Origin: an uncultured Lachnospiraceae bacterium
GTDB lineage: Bacteria > Bacillota > Clostridia > Lachnospirales > Lachnospiraceae
DNA length: 64,000 nt
Assembly (NCBI GenBank): GCA_945913255.1
Contig: CAMEDC010000007.1
Span: forward strand, 1 to 64,000
Direction of reading: 5' to 3'
A model generated the notes under the pieces. The model worked only from the letters and a program-made list of their open reading frames with translations, had not been told where the DNA came from and made no database searches. Positions 55,957 to 64,000 of this stretch are shown piece by piece. How positions within the stretch are numbered: the stretch's first letter is position 1; the number at the start of each line of letters is the position of its first letter. The translations under genes were made by a program, and so were the position numbers.

Positions 55957-56150
55957 GTCTCCCCAAAATGCCGCCTCCTGTTTTTTGACTCCTAGCAATG
56001 CTAGGTGGGTTACCGCAACCAAAGCTTTTGCCTTCCCTTCCGATCCTCCTCATAGGAGTGAGGGCCTGACAGCTACCTGGCAATATAGGAATCCCGTTTA
56101 AAGTAAATGTAGGTTCAAAAATGAACAGGAGTTATCGTGCATCTCAGGTT
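55957..56150 (-). ncRNA. ssrS: 6S RNA
   Basis: The 337 bases between the SpoIID-like gene and pckA hold no reading frame but a well-formed RNA. From about 56150 the minus strand starts with CCTGAGATGC, which pairs with the far end GCATTTTGGGG (through G-U). Inside, CCTGTTCATTTTTGA pairs with TCAAAAAACAGG, an open central part follows, and a terminal hairpin region includes CACTCCTATGAGGAGG. This long, interrupted rod with an open middle is the 6S layout, and the end sequences CTGAGATG and GCGGCAT resemble those of known 6S RNAs. 6S RNA binds the housekeeping RNA polymerase and mimics an open promoter. It has its own promoter and terminator. Confidence 0.78.
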
Positions 56151-56156
56151 ACTTTT

Positions 56157-56185
56157 ATTATATCGAATCACATCGCAGAATACAA
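56157..56185 (-). promoter_or_regulatory. Promoter of the 6S RNA
   Basis: TTGTAT (56180-56185), 17 bases, perfect TATAAT (56157-56162), seven bases before the inferred 5' end. Confidence 0.75.
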
Positions 56186-56212
56186 CAGTAATTTCTGGAA
56201 AACGACGATAAT

Positions 56213-57817
56213 TTATTTCTGAGGACCTGCAGCAACAAGTGCCTTTCCGGCATCGTTTGTCTCGTATTTTGCAAAGTTCTTTACAAATCTGTCTGCAAGG
56301 TCTTTTGCCTTTGTCTCCCATTCGGATGCATCAGCATAAGTGTCGCGAGGATCCAGAATACCTGTGTCAACTCCGGGAAGTTCGGTAGGAACCTCGAAGT
56401 TGAAGTAAGGAATCTTCTTTGTAGGAGCCTTGTTGATATCACCATTTAAGATAGCGTCAATGATTCCGCGGGTATCCTTGATGGAGATACGCTTGCCGGT
56501 TCCGTTCCAGCCGGTATTTACCAGATATGCCTTTGCGCCGCTCTGTTCCATCTTCTTAACCAGCTCTTCAGCATACTTTGTAGGATGCAGCTCCAGGAAT
56601 GCCTGACCGAAGCAAGCGGAGAAGGTAGGTGTAGGCTCAGTAATTCCGCGCTCTGTACCAGCCAGCTTAGCTGTGAAACCAGACAGGAAGTAGTACTGTG
56701 TCTGCTCAGGTGTCAGAATAGATACGGGAGGCAGCACGCCGAAAGCATCTGCGGACAGGAAGATTACATTCTTTGCAGCAGGTGCGGAAGAAACGGGACG
56801 TACAATGTTCTCGATATGATTAATGGGATAAGAAACACGAGTATTCTCGGTTACGCTCTTATCAGCGAAATCAATCTTGCCTTCTGCATCAACGGTAACG
56901 TTCTCCAACAGAGCGTCACGTCTGATGGCATTGTAAATGTCGGGCTCGGAATCCTTGTCAAGGTTGATAACCTTAGCATAGCAGCCGCCCTCGAAGTTAA
57001 ATACGCCGTTGTCATCCCAGCCGTGCTCATCATCACCGATCAGCAGACGCTTGGGATCGGTGGACAGGGTGGTCTTACCTGTTCCGGAAAGTCCGAAGAA
57101 GATTGCGGTATTCTCACCGTTCATATCTGTATTTGCGGAGCAGTGCATGGAAGCAATGCCCTTCAAAGGCAGATAGTAGTTCATCATGGAGAACATACCC
57201 TTCTTCATCTCTCCGCCGTACCATGTATTGACGATAACCTGCTCACGGCTTGTAATGTTGAATGCCACACAGGTTTCGGAATTCAGTCCAAGCTCCTTGT
57301 AGTTCTCAACTTTTGCCTTTGAAGCATTGTATACAACGAAATCAGGCTCGAAGGAATTCAGCTCTTCCTCGGTAGGCTGGATGAACATATTCTTGATGAA
57401 ATGTGCCTGCCATGCAACTTCAACGATGAAACGAACTGCCATGCGGGTATCCTTGTTGGCACCGCAGAATGCATCTACAACGAACAGTCTCTTTCCGGAA
57501 AGCTCCTTCTTTGCGATTTCTTTTACAGCTGCCCAGGTTTCCTCTGTCATAGGATGATTATCGTTCTTATATTCATCGGTGGTCCACCATACAGTGTCCT
57601 TGGAGTTTTCATCCATAACAATGTACTTGTCTTTGGGGGAACGTCCTGTATAGATACCTGTCATTACGTTAACCGCACCAAGCTCAGTTTCCTGCCCTAC
57701 CTCGTAACCTTCCAGATCGGGCTTTGTCTCTTCTTCAAACAACATCTCATAAGAAGGATTGTGCACGATTTCTGTGGTACCGGTAATGCCGTACTTGCTT
57801 AAATTGATTTCTGCCAT
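56213..57817 (-). CDS. pckA: Phosphoenolpyruvate carboxykinase (ATP)
   Basis: A 534-residue enzyme interconverting oxaloacetate and PEP. The P-loop is [11 protein letters not shown] near residue 245, and MHCSANTD and NTGWNGTG are further conserved points. In gut anaerobes it often runs towards oxaloacetate, conserving ATP and feeding succinate or aspartate; direction cannot be read from sequence. AGAGGT precedes the start. A promoter at 57875-57903 gives a monocistronic transcript. Confidence 0.97.
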   Translation of the reverse strand: MAEINLSKYGITGTTEIVHNPSYEMLFEEETKPDLEGYEVGQETELGAVNVMTGIYTGRSPKDKYIVMDENSKDTVWWTTDEYKNDNHPMTEETWAAVKEIAKKELSGKRLFVVDAFCGANKDTRMAVRFIVEVAWQAHFIKNMFIQPTEEELNSFEPDFVVYNASKAKVENYKELGLNSETCVAFNITSREQVIVNTWYGGEMKKGMFSMMNYYLPLKGIASMHCSANTDMNGENTAIFFGLSGTGKTTLSTDPKRLLIGDDEHGWDDNGVFNFEGGCYAKVINLDKDSEPDIYNAIRRDALLENVTVDAEGKIDFADKSVTENTRVSYPINHIENIVRPVSSAPAAKNVIFLSADAFGVLPPVSILTPEQTQYYFLSGFTAKLAGTERGITEPTPTFSACFGQAFLELHPTKYAEELVKKMEQSGAKAYLVNTGWNGTGKRISIKDTRGIIDAILNGDINKAPTKKIPYFNFEVPTELPGVDTGILDPRDTYADASEWETKAKDLADRFVKNFAKYETNDAGKALVAAGPQK

Positions 57818-57874
57818 CTTACTTTACCTCTTTCCTTATGTTTATATGTGCTTATCTTCTGTCACATCGGTTGT

Positions 57875-57903
57875 ATTATCTCAAAGACGAACCAAAAAGT
57901 CAA
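57875..57903 (-). promoter_or_regulatory. pckA promoter
   Basis: TTGACT (57898-57903), 17 bases, GATAAT (57875-57880) on the minus strand. Confidence 0.7.
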
Positions 57904-57939
57904 TAAATGCCACAAATTTTATGACGTTTTATAAATATT

Positions 57940-59787
57940 TTACAAACGAAAGGTACCTTCGTTCAACCCTTCTTTCAAAAAAATGGTATTGTCGACTTTT
58001 GTCTCTTTTCTGAGCCACTCCTTTTCCTCTTCATTCAGGTAAGGAGATATCTTTTCATATACCTGCTTCTGGTAAGCATACAGCTGAGCCCTCTGCTCTT
58101 CCGTCAGGAATCTCTCGTCAATCGCCTCCATGTCAATGGGAACCCAGGTCAATGTCTTAAAGTGCATAAACTGACCATATTCATTTTTCACATCATTCTC
58201 CGCCACCATAACATTTTCAATACGAATACCGTGGCTTCCCTCAATATAGACACCGGGTTCGTTGGTAATGTCCATACCGGCCTCCAGTACTGCATCCACA
58301 GCCCCTTCCACGAAACGCCATCTTAGTCCCTGAGGTCCCTCATGCACATTCAGAATATAACCGACACCATGCCCCGTACCACATTTATAATCTATCCCGA
58401 TATTCCAGAGGGGCTGACGCGCCAGAATATCCAGGTTTCTTCCCGTGCAGCCGTAAATCCAGCGTGCATTGGTCAGCTGCAGCATTCCTGCGGCAACCAG
58501 CGTATAATGCATCTTCATCTCCTCGGTAAGGGCTCCCAGCACAATGGTTCTTGTCACATCGGTGGTTCCTCCGAGATACTGTCCGCCGGAATCAATCAGA
58601 TATAAGCCTTCCGGTTTTAAAACCGCGTAGTTATCGGGCGTCGGCTCATAATGCATCATTGCCGCATTAGCTCCGTATGCGGAAATAGACGGGAAGGAAA
58701 GATCGATACATTCGGGAATCTCTCTGCGGAGCTCTTCCAGTTTGTCCGCTGCCGATATTTCAGTAATTTCCTGCTTTCCGATATTCGTCTTCAGCCAATA
58801 GATAAATTTTGTCAGGGCAACGCTGTCCTTTAAGTAGATTTCCTCCATGTTAGCAAGCTCTGTTTCATTCTTGATTGCCTTCAGTACCTCTGTAGGATTA
58901 TTCTTTTCCACAACAGTCTGCTTCTCGCTCAGTATCTTGTAGATACAGAAACTGCAATGGCGGATATCCAGCATCACCTTTCTTCCGGCGGACAGATTTT
59001 TTAAATATTCTGTTACCGTACTATATTCCTCAATCCTTATTCCCTTCGCCAGAAGATATCTCGTCACACTTTCATCCAGCGCGCTCTTTCCGATAAACAG
59101 CACCGCTTCCTTTTCACTCAGATAGGCATAAGACATGGCGACAGGATTACATTCAACATCGCAGCCTCTGATATTGAAAAGCCACATGATATCGTCCAGT
59201 TTCGTCAGAAGCAGGTCCTCTGCTCCCTGCTCGTGAACCTTATTTCTCACTTCGGCACACTTATCCTCAAAACTCTTTCCGGCGATTTTTTCCTCCAAAA
59301 CGCTTACCTTACCTGCCGGGAAATCCGGTCTGTCCTTCCAGATGGTTTCGGCAAGATCCTTCTCATAGGCAAAATGAATTGCCTTATCCGCAAGCTTTTC
59401 TTCATATTCCTTACCCTGTCTGGTAGAAATGACCCTTCCGTCAAAGCCAAGCGTCTGTCCCTGTTTCATATTCTGCTGCAAAAACTCTGTTATGGTAGGG
59501 ACACCCTCATCCTGCATGCGGAACAGAGTAACCGTGGTTCCCCCCAGTTCCTTTTCCGCCTGAATGAAATATCTGCCGTCCGTCCAGAGTCCAGCACCTT
59601 CCTGCCAGACCAGAAGGGTACCGTTAGAACCGGTAAAATTACAGAAATATTCTCTCACCTTAAAATAATCGTTTACATACTCGGAATTATGGAAATCTGC
59701 CGTGGGCATCATATAAAAATCAATGCCTTCTTCCTTCATAACCGTTCTCAGCGCTGCCAGGCGCTCCTGAATCACCTTGTTTTCCAT
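57940..59787 (-). CDS. M24-family aminopeptidase P
   Basis: A 615-residue Xaa-Pro aminopeptidase with two creatinase-like N-terminal domains (about 5-310) and a pita-bread M24 domain (about 315-545). The metal ligands lie in LIDSGGQYLGGTTDVTRT (two Asp), GTGHGVGYILNVHEGP (His) and ITNEPGVYIEGSHGIRIEN (two Glu). It is the long form, as in eukaryotic cytosolic enzymes. I chose the ATG at 59787 with AGGAAGGA upstream. It releases N-terminal residues before proline and probably acts in the cytosol. Confidence 0.92.
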   Translation of the reverse strand: MENKVIQERLAALRTVMKEEGIDFYMMPTADFHNSEYVNDYFKVREYFCNFTGSNGTLLVWQEGAGLWTDGRYFIQAEKELGGTTVTLFRMQDEGVPTITEFLQQNMKQGQTLGFDGRVISTRQGKEYEEKLADKAIHFAYEKDLAETIWKDRPDFPAGKVSVLEEKIAGKSFEDKCAEVRNKVHEQGAEDLLLTKLDDIMWLFNIRGCDVECNPVAMSYAYLSEKEAVLFIGKSALDESVTRYLLAKGIRIEEYSTVTEYLKNLSAGRKVMLDIRHCSFCIYKILSEKQTVVEKNNPTEVLKAIKNETELANMEEIYLKDSVALTKFIYWLKTNIGKQEITEISAADKLEELRREIPECIDLSFPSISAYGANAAMMHYEPTPDNYAVLKPEGLYLIDSGGQYLGGTTDVTRTIVLGALTEEMKMHYTLVAAGMLQLTNARWIYGCTGRNLDILARQPLWNIGIDYKCGTGHGVGYILNVHEGPQGLRWRFVEGAVDAVLEAGMDITNEPGVYIEGSHGIRIENVMVAENDVKNEYGQFMHFKTLTWVPIDMEAIDERFLTEEQRAQLYAYQKQVYEKISPYLNEEEKEWLRKETKVDNTIFLKEGLNEGTFRL

Positions 59788-59876
59788 ACTGTTATGTCCT
59801 TCCTCTATCTTTACCCTGTCTGAAATTTTTCTAATTCTGTTTTTCATTGCTTTACGAAATCATTTTTATCAGATTC

Positions 59877-60542
59877 TTAGTATCCGCTTGTTTCCTGACC
59901 CTTGCACAATCCCACTGCCCTTGAGGTTCCTATACGATCACATCCCAGTTCCAAAAACATTTTCAGATCGTCCAGTGTGGAGACACCGCCTGCAGCCTTG
60001 ATTTTTACCCCGGGACCGATATGCTTTTTAAAAAGTTCCACGTCCTCTTTCGTGGCACCACCCGTTCCGAAACCGGTAGAAGTCTTGATATAATCCGCTC
60101 CGGCATTTGTAACAGCTTTACACATCGCAATCTTTTCTTCTTCCGTCAGATAGCAGGTCTCGATAATAACCTTCAGGATATGCTCTCCGCATTCTGCCTT
60201 CAGCGCGCGGATTTCTTCTTCCACTTTATCAAATAACCCGTTTTTAACATCGCTGATATTGACTACCATATCAATCTCATTGCAGCCGTCTGCAAGTGCC
60301 TGCCTGATTTCCGCTGCCTTTGCCTCCGTCACGCTGTAACCCAGAGGGAAGCCTACCACTGTGCAGATATTCACCTTATCTCCATAGGTATCATGAATTC
60401 TCTTAATGTAAGTCGGCGGTACGCAGACACTTGCGGTTCTGTACTCTACCTCTTCATCGCAAAGTTTTACAATGTCATCCCAGGTGGCAAATGCCTTTAG
60501 CTGGGTATGGTCTACATGGCTTAACATTTCCTGTATTGTCAT
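59877..60542 (-). CDS. deoC: Deoxyribose-phosphate aldolase
   Basis: A 221-residue class I aldolase splitting 2-deoxyribose 5-phosphate into acetaldehyde and glyceraldehyde 3-phosphate, so it uses deoxynucleosides as carbon source. The Schiff-base lysine is in ADYIKTSTGFGTGGAT, and HVDHTQLKAFAT is a conserved start. ATG at 60542 has AGAGGA upstream. It follows thrC after a terminator and has no other nucleoside genes nearby. Confidence 0.96.
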   Translation of the reverse strand: MTIQEMLSHVDHTQLKAFATWDDIVKLCDEEVEYRTASVCVPPTYIKRIHDTYGDKVNICTVVGFPLGYSVTEAKAAEIRQALADGCNEIDMVVNISDVKNGLFDKVEEEIRALKAECGEHILKVIIETCYLTEEEKIAMCKAVTNAGADYIKTSTGFGTGGATKEDVELFKKHIGPGVKIKAAGGVSTLDDLKMFLELGCDRIGTSRAVGLCKGQETSGY

Positions 60543-60602
60543 ATTTCCTCTCATTCTGCTGTTGTAACAGCCCTCGTCTATAATGATTACTTTTCACGCT
60601 TC

Positions 60603-60629
60603 AAAAGAGCGCCCTAGGGACGCTCTTTT
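60603..60629 (-). terminator. thrC terminator
   Basis: Minus strand AAAAGAGCGTCCC, TA, GGGCGCTCTTTT: twelve pairs with one bulged T, ending in a T run, ten bases after the thrC stop. Confidence 0.88.
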
Positions 60630-60638
60630 CATAAAGTC

Positions 60639-62126
60639 CTAAATATGCAAAAATTCCTTTACGGTATCCTTCATTTTGTCCACATCACACTGAACATCGT
60701 GTACCACAGGTGCTGTACGGATTTCCTCTATTGCCTTCGGAACCGCTACATTTGCAATTCTTGACAGCTCATCTACCAGTTCGAAATCTCCCATCGCATC
60801 GTACTTCCTGTCAATGGCGTTCATAACGCTTCTGGTAAACTTAAAAGGGCTTGCCGTGGAAGCAATAACCGTCTTTGTCTTATCCCCGGTTTCCTCCACA
60901 TATTTCCTGTAAACAGCAGAAGCAACCGATGTATGCGTATCAATCACATATCCGCAGTCCTCATAGAGACGTTTGATTTCTGCCGCAGTTTCCTCTTCAC
61001 TTGCAAAATTTCCATAAAAATCAGCAAGTTCAGCCTTCATCTTCTCTGTGATTTCATATCTGCCCTTTCCGGTAAGCGCTGCCATCAGTTCCCTGTTTTT
61101 ATCTGCATCATTTCCGGCAATGCGGTAAATTAATCTTTCCAGATTACTGGAAATCAGAATATCCATGGAAGGTGAAGTGGTCAGGACAAATTCTCTGTTT
61201 TTGTCGTAAGTTCCCGTACGGAAGAAGTCATACAGTACCTTGTTGTCATTGGAAGCACAAATCAGTTTTCCAATAGGAAGTCCCATGTTCTTTGCATAAA
61301 AAGCCGCGAGTATGTTTCCGAAGTTACCTGTGGGTACAACTACGTTGATTTTCTCTCCGTCACTGATTTTCCCTTCTTTTAAGAGAGTCGCATACGCATA
61401 TACATAATAGCAAATCTGCGGTACCAGACGGCCGATATTAATGGAATTTGCTGAGGAAAACTGAAATCCCTTCTCATTCATCTCAGCCGCCAGTTCTTTA
61501 TCAGAGAAAATTTTCTTCACTCCGGTCTGGGCATCATCAAAGTTTCCATGGATACCAACCACCAGCGTATTGGCACCTTTCTGAGTTACCATCTGTTTCT
61601 CCTGAATAGGACTGACACCATTTTTCGGATAGAACACAATGATTCTAGTTCCCTCCACATCTGCAAAACCTGCCAGTGCTGCCTTACCGGTATCCCCGGA
61701 AGTAGCTGTCAGAATCACGATTTCATTTTTAATACGGTTTTTGCGCGCAGACGTAATCATCAGATGCGGAAGAATGGATAAAGCCATATCCTTAAAAGCA
61801 ATTGTGGAGCCATGGAACAGTTCCAGATAGTAAGCACCTTCTGCCTCAACAAGAGGAGCAATCACTTCTGTATCAAATTTGGAATCATAGGCTCTCTCAA
61901 TACAGGTTTTCAATTCCTCTTCCGAAAAATCCGTGAGATACAGCTTCATTACCTCATAAGCCACCTGTTGGTAAGTCATTTCCGACAGTTCTTTCAAGCT
62001 CTTATCCAGAGCCGGAATATGATCCGGTACAAAAAGTCCTCCATCGTCGGACAATCCCTTTAAAATTGCTTCCGAAGCCTTTACTGGATTCCCCTTACTT
62101 CTTGTGCTGTTGTAGAATACTTCCAT
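60639..62126 (-). CDS. thrC: Threonine synthase
   Basis: A 495-residue PLP enzyme converting O-phosphohomoserine to threonine. It is the long class (as in E. coli and yeast), beginning with FYNSTRSKGNPVKASEAILKG. The PLP lysine is in HGSTIAFKDMALS near residue 113. Its hom and thrB partners are not in the window. The telA-xpaC pair lies upstream. Confidence 0.96.
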   Translation of the reverse strand: MEVFYNSTRSKGNPVKASEAILKGLSDDGGLFVPDHIPALDKSLKELSEMTYQQVAYEVMKLYLTDFSEEELKTCIERAYDSKFDTEVIAPLVEAEGAYYLELFHGSTIAFKDMALSILPHLMITSARKNRIKNEIVILTATSGDTGKAALAGFADVEGTRIIVFYPKNGVSPIQEKQMVTQKGANTLVVGIHGNFDDAQTGVKKIFSDKELAAEMNEKGFQFSSANSINIGRLVPQICYYVYAYATLLKEGKISDGEKINVVVPTGNFGNILAAFYAKNMGLPIGKLICASNDNKVLYDFFRTGTYDKNREFVLTTSPSMDILISSNLERLIYRIAGNDADKNRELMAALTGKGRYEITEKMKAELADFYGNFASEEETAAEIKRLYEDCGYVIDTHTSVASAVYRKYVEETGDKTKTVIASTASPFKFTRSVMNAIDRKYDAMGDFELVDELSRIANVAVPKAIEEIRTAPVVHDVQCDVDKMKDTVKEFLHI

Positions 62127-62181
62127 TTTTTCATTCTCCTCTTATCTTTTTCATCCATATATGTAATGCCCTTAGAGCAAC

Positions 62182-63363
62182 TTAGTTCCCGGCAGCCTGC
62201 TTACTTTTGCTGAGTTCCAAGAGCTTGTCTCTCATCTCATTTTCCAGCCTCTGAAGCTCCACCTCGGCATTTCTACGCTTTTCACGACCTTCTTCCTGAA
62301 TCTTCAGCACTTCATCCAGTGTGTTGATTAAGGTCTGGTTAGTCGTCTGGAGCGTCTCGATATCCACGATACCGCGTTCGCTTTCTTTTGCCGTTTCCAA
62401 TGTTGCTACCTTCAGATTTTCTGCATTTTTCTTCAGCAGCTCGTTTGTCATATCGCTGACTTCTCTCTGTGCTTTGGCTGCATCGGTGGAATGATTCAGT
62501 CCAATGGCTATCACCATCTGACTTTTCCAAAGGGGAATGGTATTGACAAGTGTGGATTGAATCTTATCACTCATCACCGTATCATTATTCTGTATCAGTC
62601 TTATCTGAGGTGCCATCTGCAATGCAACCATTCTTGTCAGTTCCAGATCATGAATTTTTTTCTCAAACCGGTTGCACATTTCCGAGAAATCTCTTGCCGC
62701 CTGTGTATCTTCCGGCAGATTACTCTTTTCTGCTTTTGCTACCAGTTCAGGAAGTTCTACCTCAACAGCTTCCTTCAGCTTCTTCTTTCCTGCAAGAATA
62801 TACATGGACAATTCCTTGAAATAATTTAAATTCAAATCATACATTTTGTCCAGCATGGCCACATCCTTCAGCAACGTAATCTGATGCGCCTCCAGTGCTT
62901 CGCTGATTTTATTGACATTGACTTCCGCCTTGTCATACTTTGCCTTCATATTGGCCAGTTTATTGGCATTCTTTTTAAACATGCCAAAAAATCCTTTGCT
63001 TTCCTCCTCATCCTCGATGCTTCGAAGTTCCGCAACCACCTGAGTCAGCATTTCACCGACTTCGCCCATATCCTTTGTGCGTACATTGCTCAGTGCTGAC
63101 TCGGAAAAATCAGCAATCTTTTTCTGACAGCCTGCACCATATTGTAAAATTGCCTGGGTGTTTTTAATGTCAATCTGCGCGGCAAAATCATCCACCATCT
63201 TCTGTTCTTCCGGTGTCAGCTGTACCTCCATAGTCTCTTCTGCATTTCCCATCGCCGGCTTCTCCGCCTTTACCGCCTCCGCCGGGACCTGCGGTTCTGT
63301 ATCTGGAAGCGGCTCAAAAGTAAGCGTCGGTGCTTCTTTCAACAATTCATCAATATCGTTCAT
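62182..63363 (-). CDS. TelA-family toxic anion resistance protein
   Basis: A 393-residue, soluble, helical protein of the TelA/YaaN family (SKGFFGMFKKNANKLANMKA and MSDKIQSTLVNTIPLWKSQM are typical). It was named for tellurite resistance on plasmids, but chromosomal homologues are involved in tolerance to envelope stress and other agents, and the molecular role is unclear. I chose ATG 63363 (AGGAGG eight bases upstream). The xpaC-like gene precedes it by 27 bases, the standard pairing. Confidence 0.9.
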   Translation of the reverse strand: MNDIDELLKEAPTLTFEPLPDTEPQVPAEAVKAEKPAMGNAEETMEVQLTPEEQKMVDDFAAQIDIKNTQAILQYGAGCQKKIADFSESALSNVRTKDMGEVGEMLTQVVAELRSIEDEEESKGFFGMFKKNANKLANMKAKYDKAEVNVNKISEALEAHQITLLKDVAMLDKMYDLNLNYFKELSMYILAGKKKLKEAVEVELPELVAKAEKSNLPEDTQAARDFSEMCNRFEKKIHDLELTRMVALQMAPQIRLIQNNDTVMSDKIQSTLVNTIPLWKSQMVIAIGLNHSTDAAKAQREVSDMTNELLKKNAENLKVATLETAKESERGIVDIETLQTTNQTLINTLDEVLKIQEEGREKRRNAEVELQRLENEMRDKLLELSKSKQAAGN

Positions 63364-63390
63364 TCCTGTATCCTCCTGCCTCATGGCATT

Positions 63391-64000
63391 TTATTGTACG
63401 TTAACAAATTCTTTCTGTTTTGTCAGTCCTTCCTTTGCCAGCATGGTCTGCAAAACCTGCGCATCCGCAGTCACATCAAATGCAGTATCACGGAACATTC
63501 TGTTCAACAGTTCCTCAAAAGCACTGTTTATGGAATCCAAGGTTTTTTCAATTTCTGCCTTTGCTTCAGCGATCTCTTCCCCCTGCGCACTCAAATCATC
63601 AAATTCCTCATAAGCGCTCACCAGTTTCAAAGTTGTGGGAAGATAGTAATTCATAAACTTCCGCATCTGCGGCAGTTGTTCGGGATGTTCCCGAAGTCCC
63701 TCAAAAATCTCTTTCAACAGGTTCTCAAGCCGAAACAGTTTTGCTGAAATCTCTTCTCCGGGAATATTATCGTTCATCTCGCGGAGCCTTTTAATGCAAT
63801 CCTGCCCTTCGGCAATTACCTCTTCCAGACCGTTGTCCTCAGCAGGCTGCTTGGGCTTCTCAACAGTCTTTTGCTGTTCCTTTTCCTTCTGCTCCCGTTC
63901 CTGAATTTTTCTCTGTTTCTCCAGTTCCAGATATTCTCTGTAAATCTTATCATCCAGCATCAGGCAGGTTTCCTGCATATCCAGATGTCCTTCCGGGAAG
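63391..64000 (-). CDS. XpaC-like protein, start side cut by the window edge
   Basis: At least 203 residues of a reading frame that runs off the window without a start being fixed; an ATG at 63978 is in frame but codons upstream of it are also open (FPEGHLD). It matches the C-terminal half of the XpaC family (5-bromo-4-chloroindolyl phosphate hydrolysis protein): a charged, Gln/Glu/Lys-rich linker, then a helical domain with LREHPEQLPQMRKFMNYYLP and LVSAYEEFDDL. Membrane helices expected at the N-terminus would lie outside. Always found with telA. Confidence 0.85.
   Translation of the reverse strand, partial: FPEGHLDMQETCLMLDDKIYREYLELEKQRKIQEREQKEKEQQKTVEKPKQPAEDNGLEEVIAEGQDCIKRLREMNDNIPGEEISAKLFRLENLLKEIFEGLREHPEQLPQMRKFMNYYLPTTLKLVSAYEEFDDLSAQGEEIAEAKAEIEKTLDSINSAFEELLNRMFRDTAFDVTADAQVLQTMLAKEGLTKQKEFVNVQ

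Noticed and set aside
55957-56150. SRP RNA or a c-di-GMP riboswitch as the identity of the RNA
   Set aside because: The GGAAGGGAAGG and GGCAAAAGC stretches hint at these, but the SRP apical loop and the riboswitch core are not matched, and no gene follows closely in the sense direction. The long rod with an open middle fits 6S RNA better.

Overview
The window looks like the chromosome of a strictly anaerobic, spore-forming Gram-positive of the class Clostridia, most probably a Lachnospiraceae-type gut bacterium. The pointers are: moderate to low G+C; Gram-positive T-box leaders before leuS and pheST; a Rex redox regulator; the NfnAB transhydrogenase and formate-tetrahydrofolate ligase; an Re-type citrate synthase with a eukaryotic-type isocitrate dehydrogenase; SleL-like and SpoIID-like sporulation proteins; a class B sortase with BspA-type leucine-rich surface proteins; and a high-cysteine protein of the HCB13 type. 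The species assignment is inference. I saw no insertion sequence, phage, CRISPR array, rRNA or tRNA gene. Most genes are on the minus strand; the ABC-F gene, the HCB13 gene, two small unknown genes and prephenate dehydrogenase are on the plus strand.

Layout: 0.07-3.2 kb carries spore hydrolase, nth, rlmH and a zinc-ribbon membrane protein. 3.2-12.1 kb is a closely packed minus-strand run (tepA, ftsK/spoIIIE, fhs, a TPR/zinc-ribbon protein, nfnA, nfnB). 12.2-15.4 kb has a GT-C-like membrane protein, a GtrB-type glycosyltransferase and yebC. 15.5-21.5 kb has a CNNM/CorC-type transporter, an orphan mazF, alr, nnr, a coiled-coil protein and rex, with a divergent ABC-F gene at 21.6-23.5 kb. 23.5-26.9 kb is a regulated operon of Re-citrate synthase, a GntR repressor and isocitrate dehydrogenase, giving an oxidative half-TCA route towards 2-oxoglutarate and glutamate (the aconitase step is not in the window). 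27.0-36.7 kb is a surface-protein locus: class B sortase, a 1754-residue LRR/beta-repeat protein with a TPKTG sorting signal, a second LRR protein and a subtilisin-like protease. 36.8-38.0 kb holds three small plus-strand genes, including the cysteine-rich protein.

38-51.6 kb is dominated by translation and amino-acid genes: leuS with a leucine T-box, an EF-G paralogue, prephenate dehydrogenase, VanZ and PilZ proteins, queA, an M18 aminopeptidase, and pheST with a phenylalanine T-box. 51.7-55.9 kb has a MATE transporter, a YihY protein and a SpoIID-like protein. The 55.9-56.2 kb gap encodes what I read as a 6S RNA with its own promoter and terminator, a feature without an open reading frame. 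56.2-64 kb has pckA, aminopeptidase P, deoC, thrC, telA and the truncated start-side of an xpaC-like gene.

The observations I consider most worth a second look are: a near-ideal palindromic operator (26990-27007) on the promoter of the Re-citrate synthase operon; the sortase locus, with its unusual sortase N-terminus and non-LPXTG signal; a terminator-like hairpin straddling the start of the subtilisin gene; a MazF toxin with no room for its antitoxin; the 6S RNA; and an EF-G paralogue with an altered G4 motif. I did not find an obviously new defence or mobile system. Residue positions are approximate unless stated, and homology calls are from recognition of the sequence, not from a database search.
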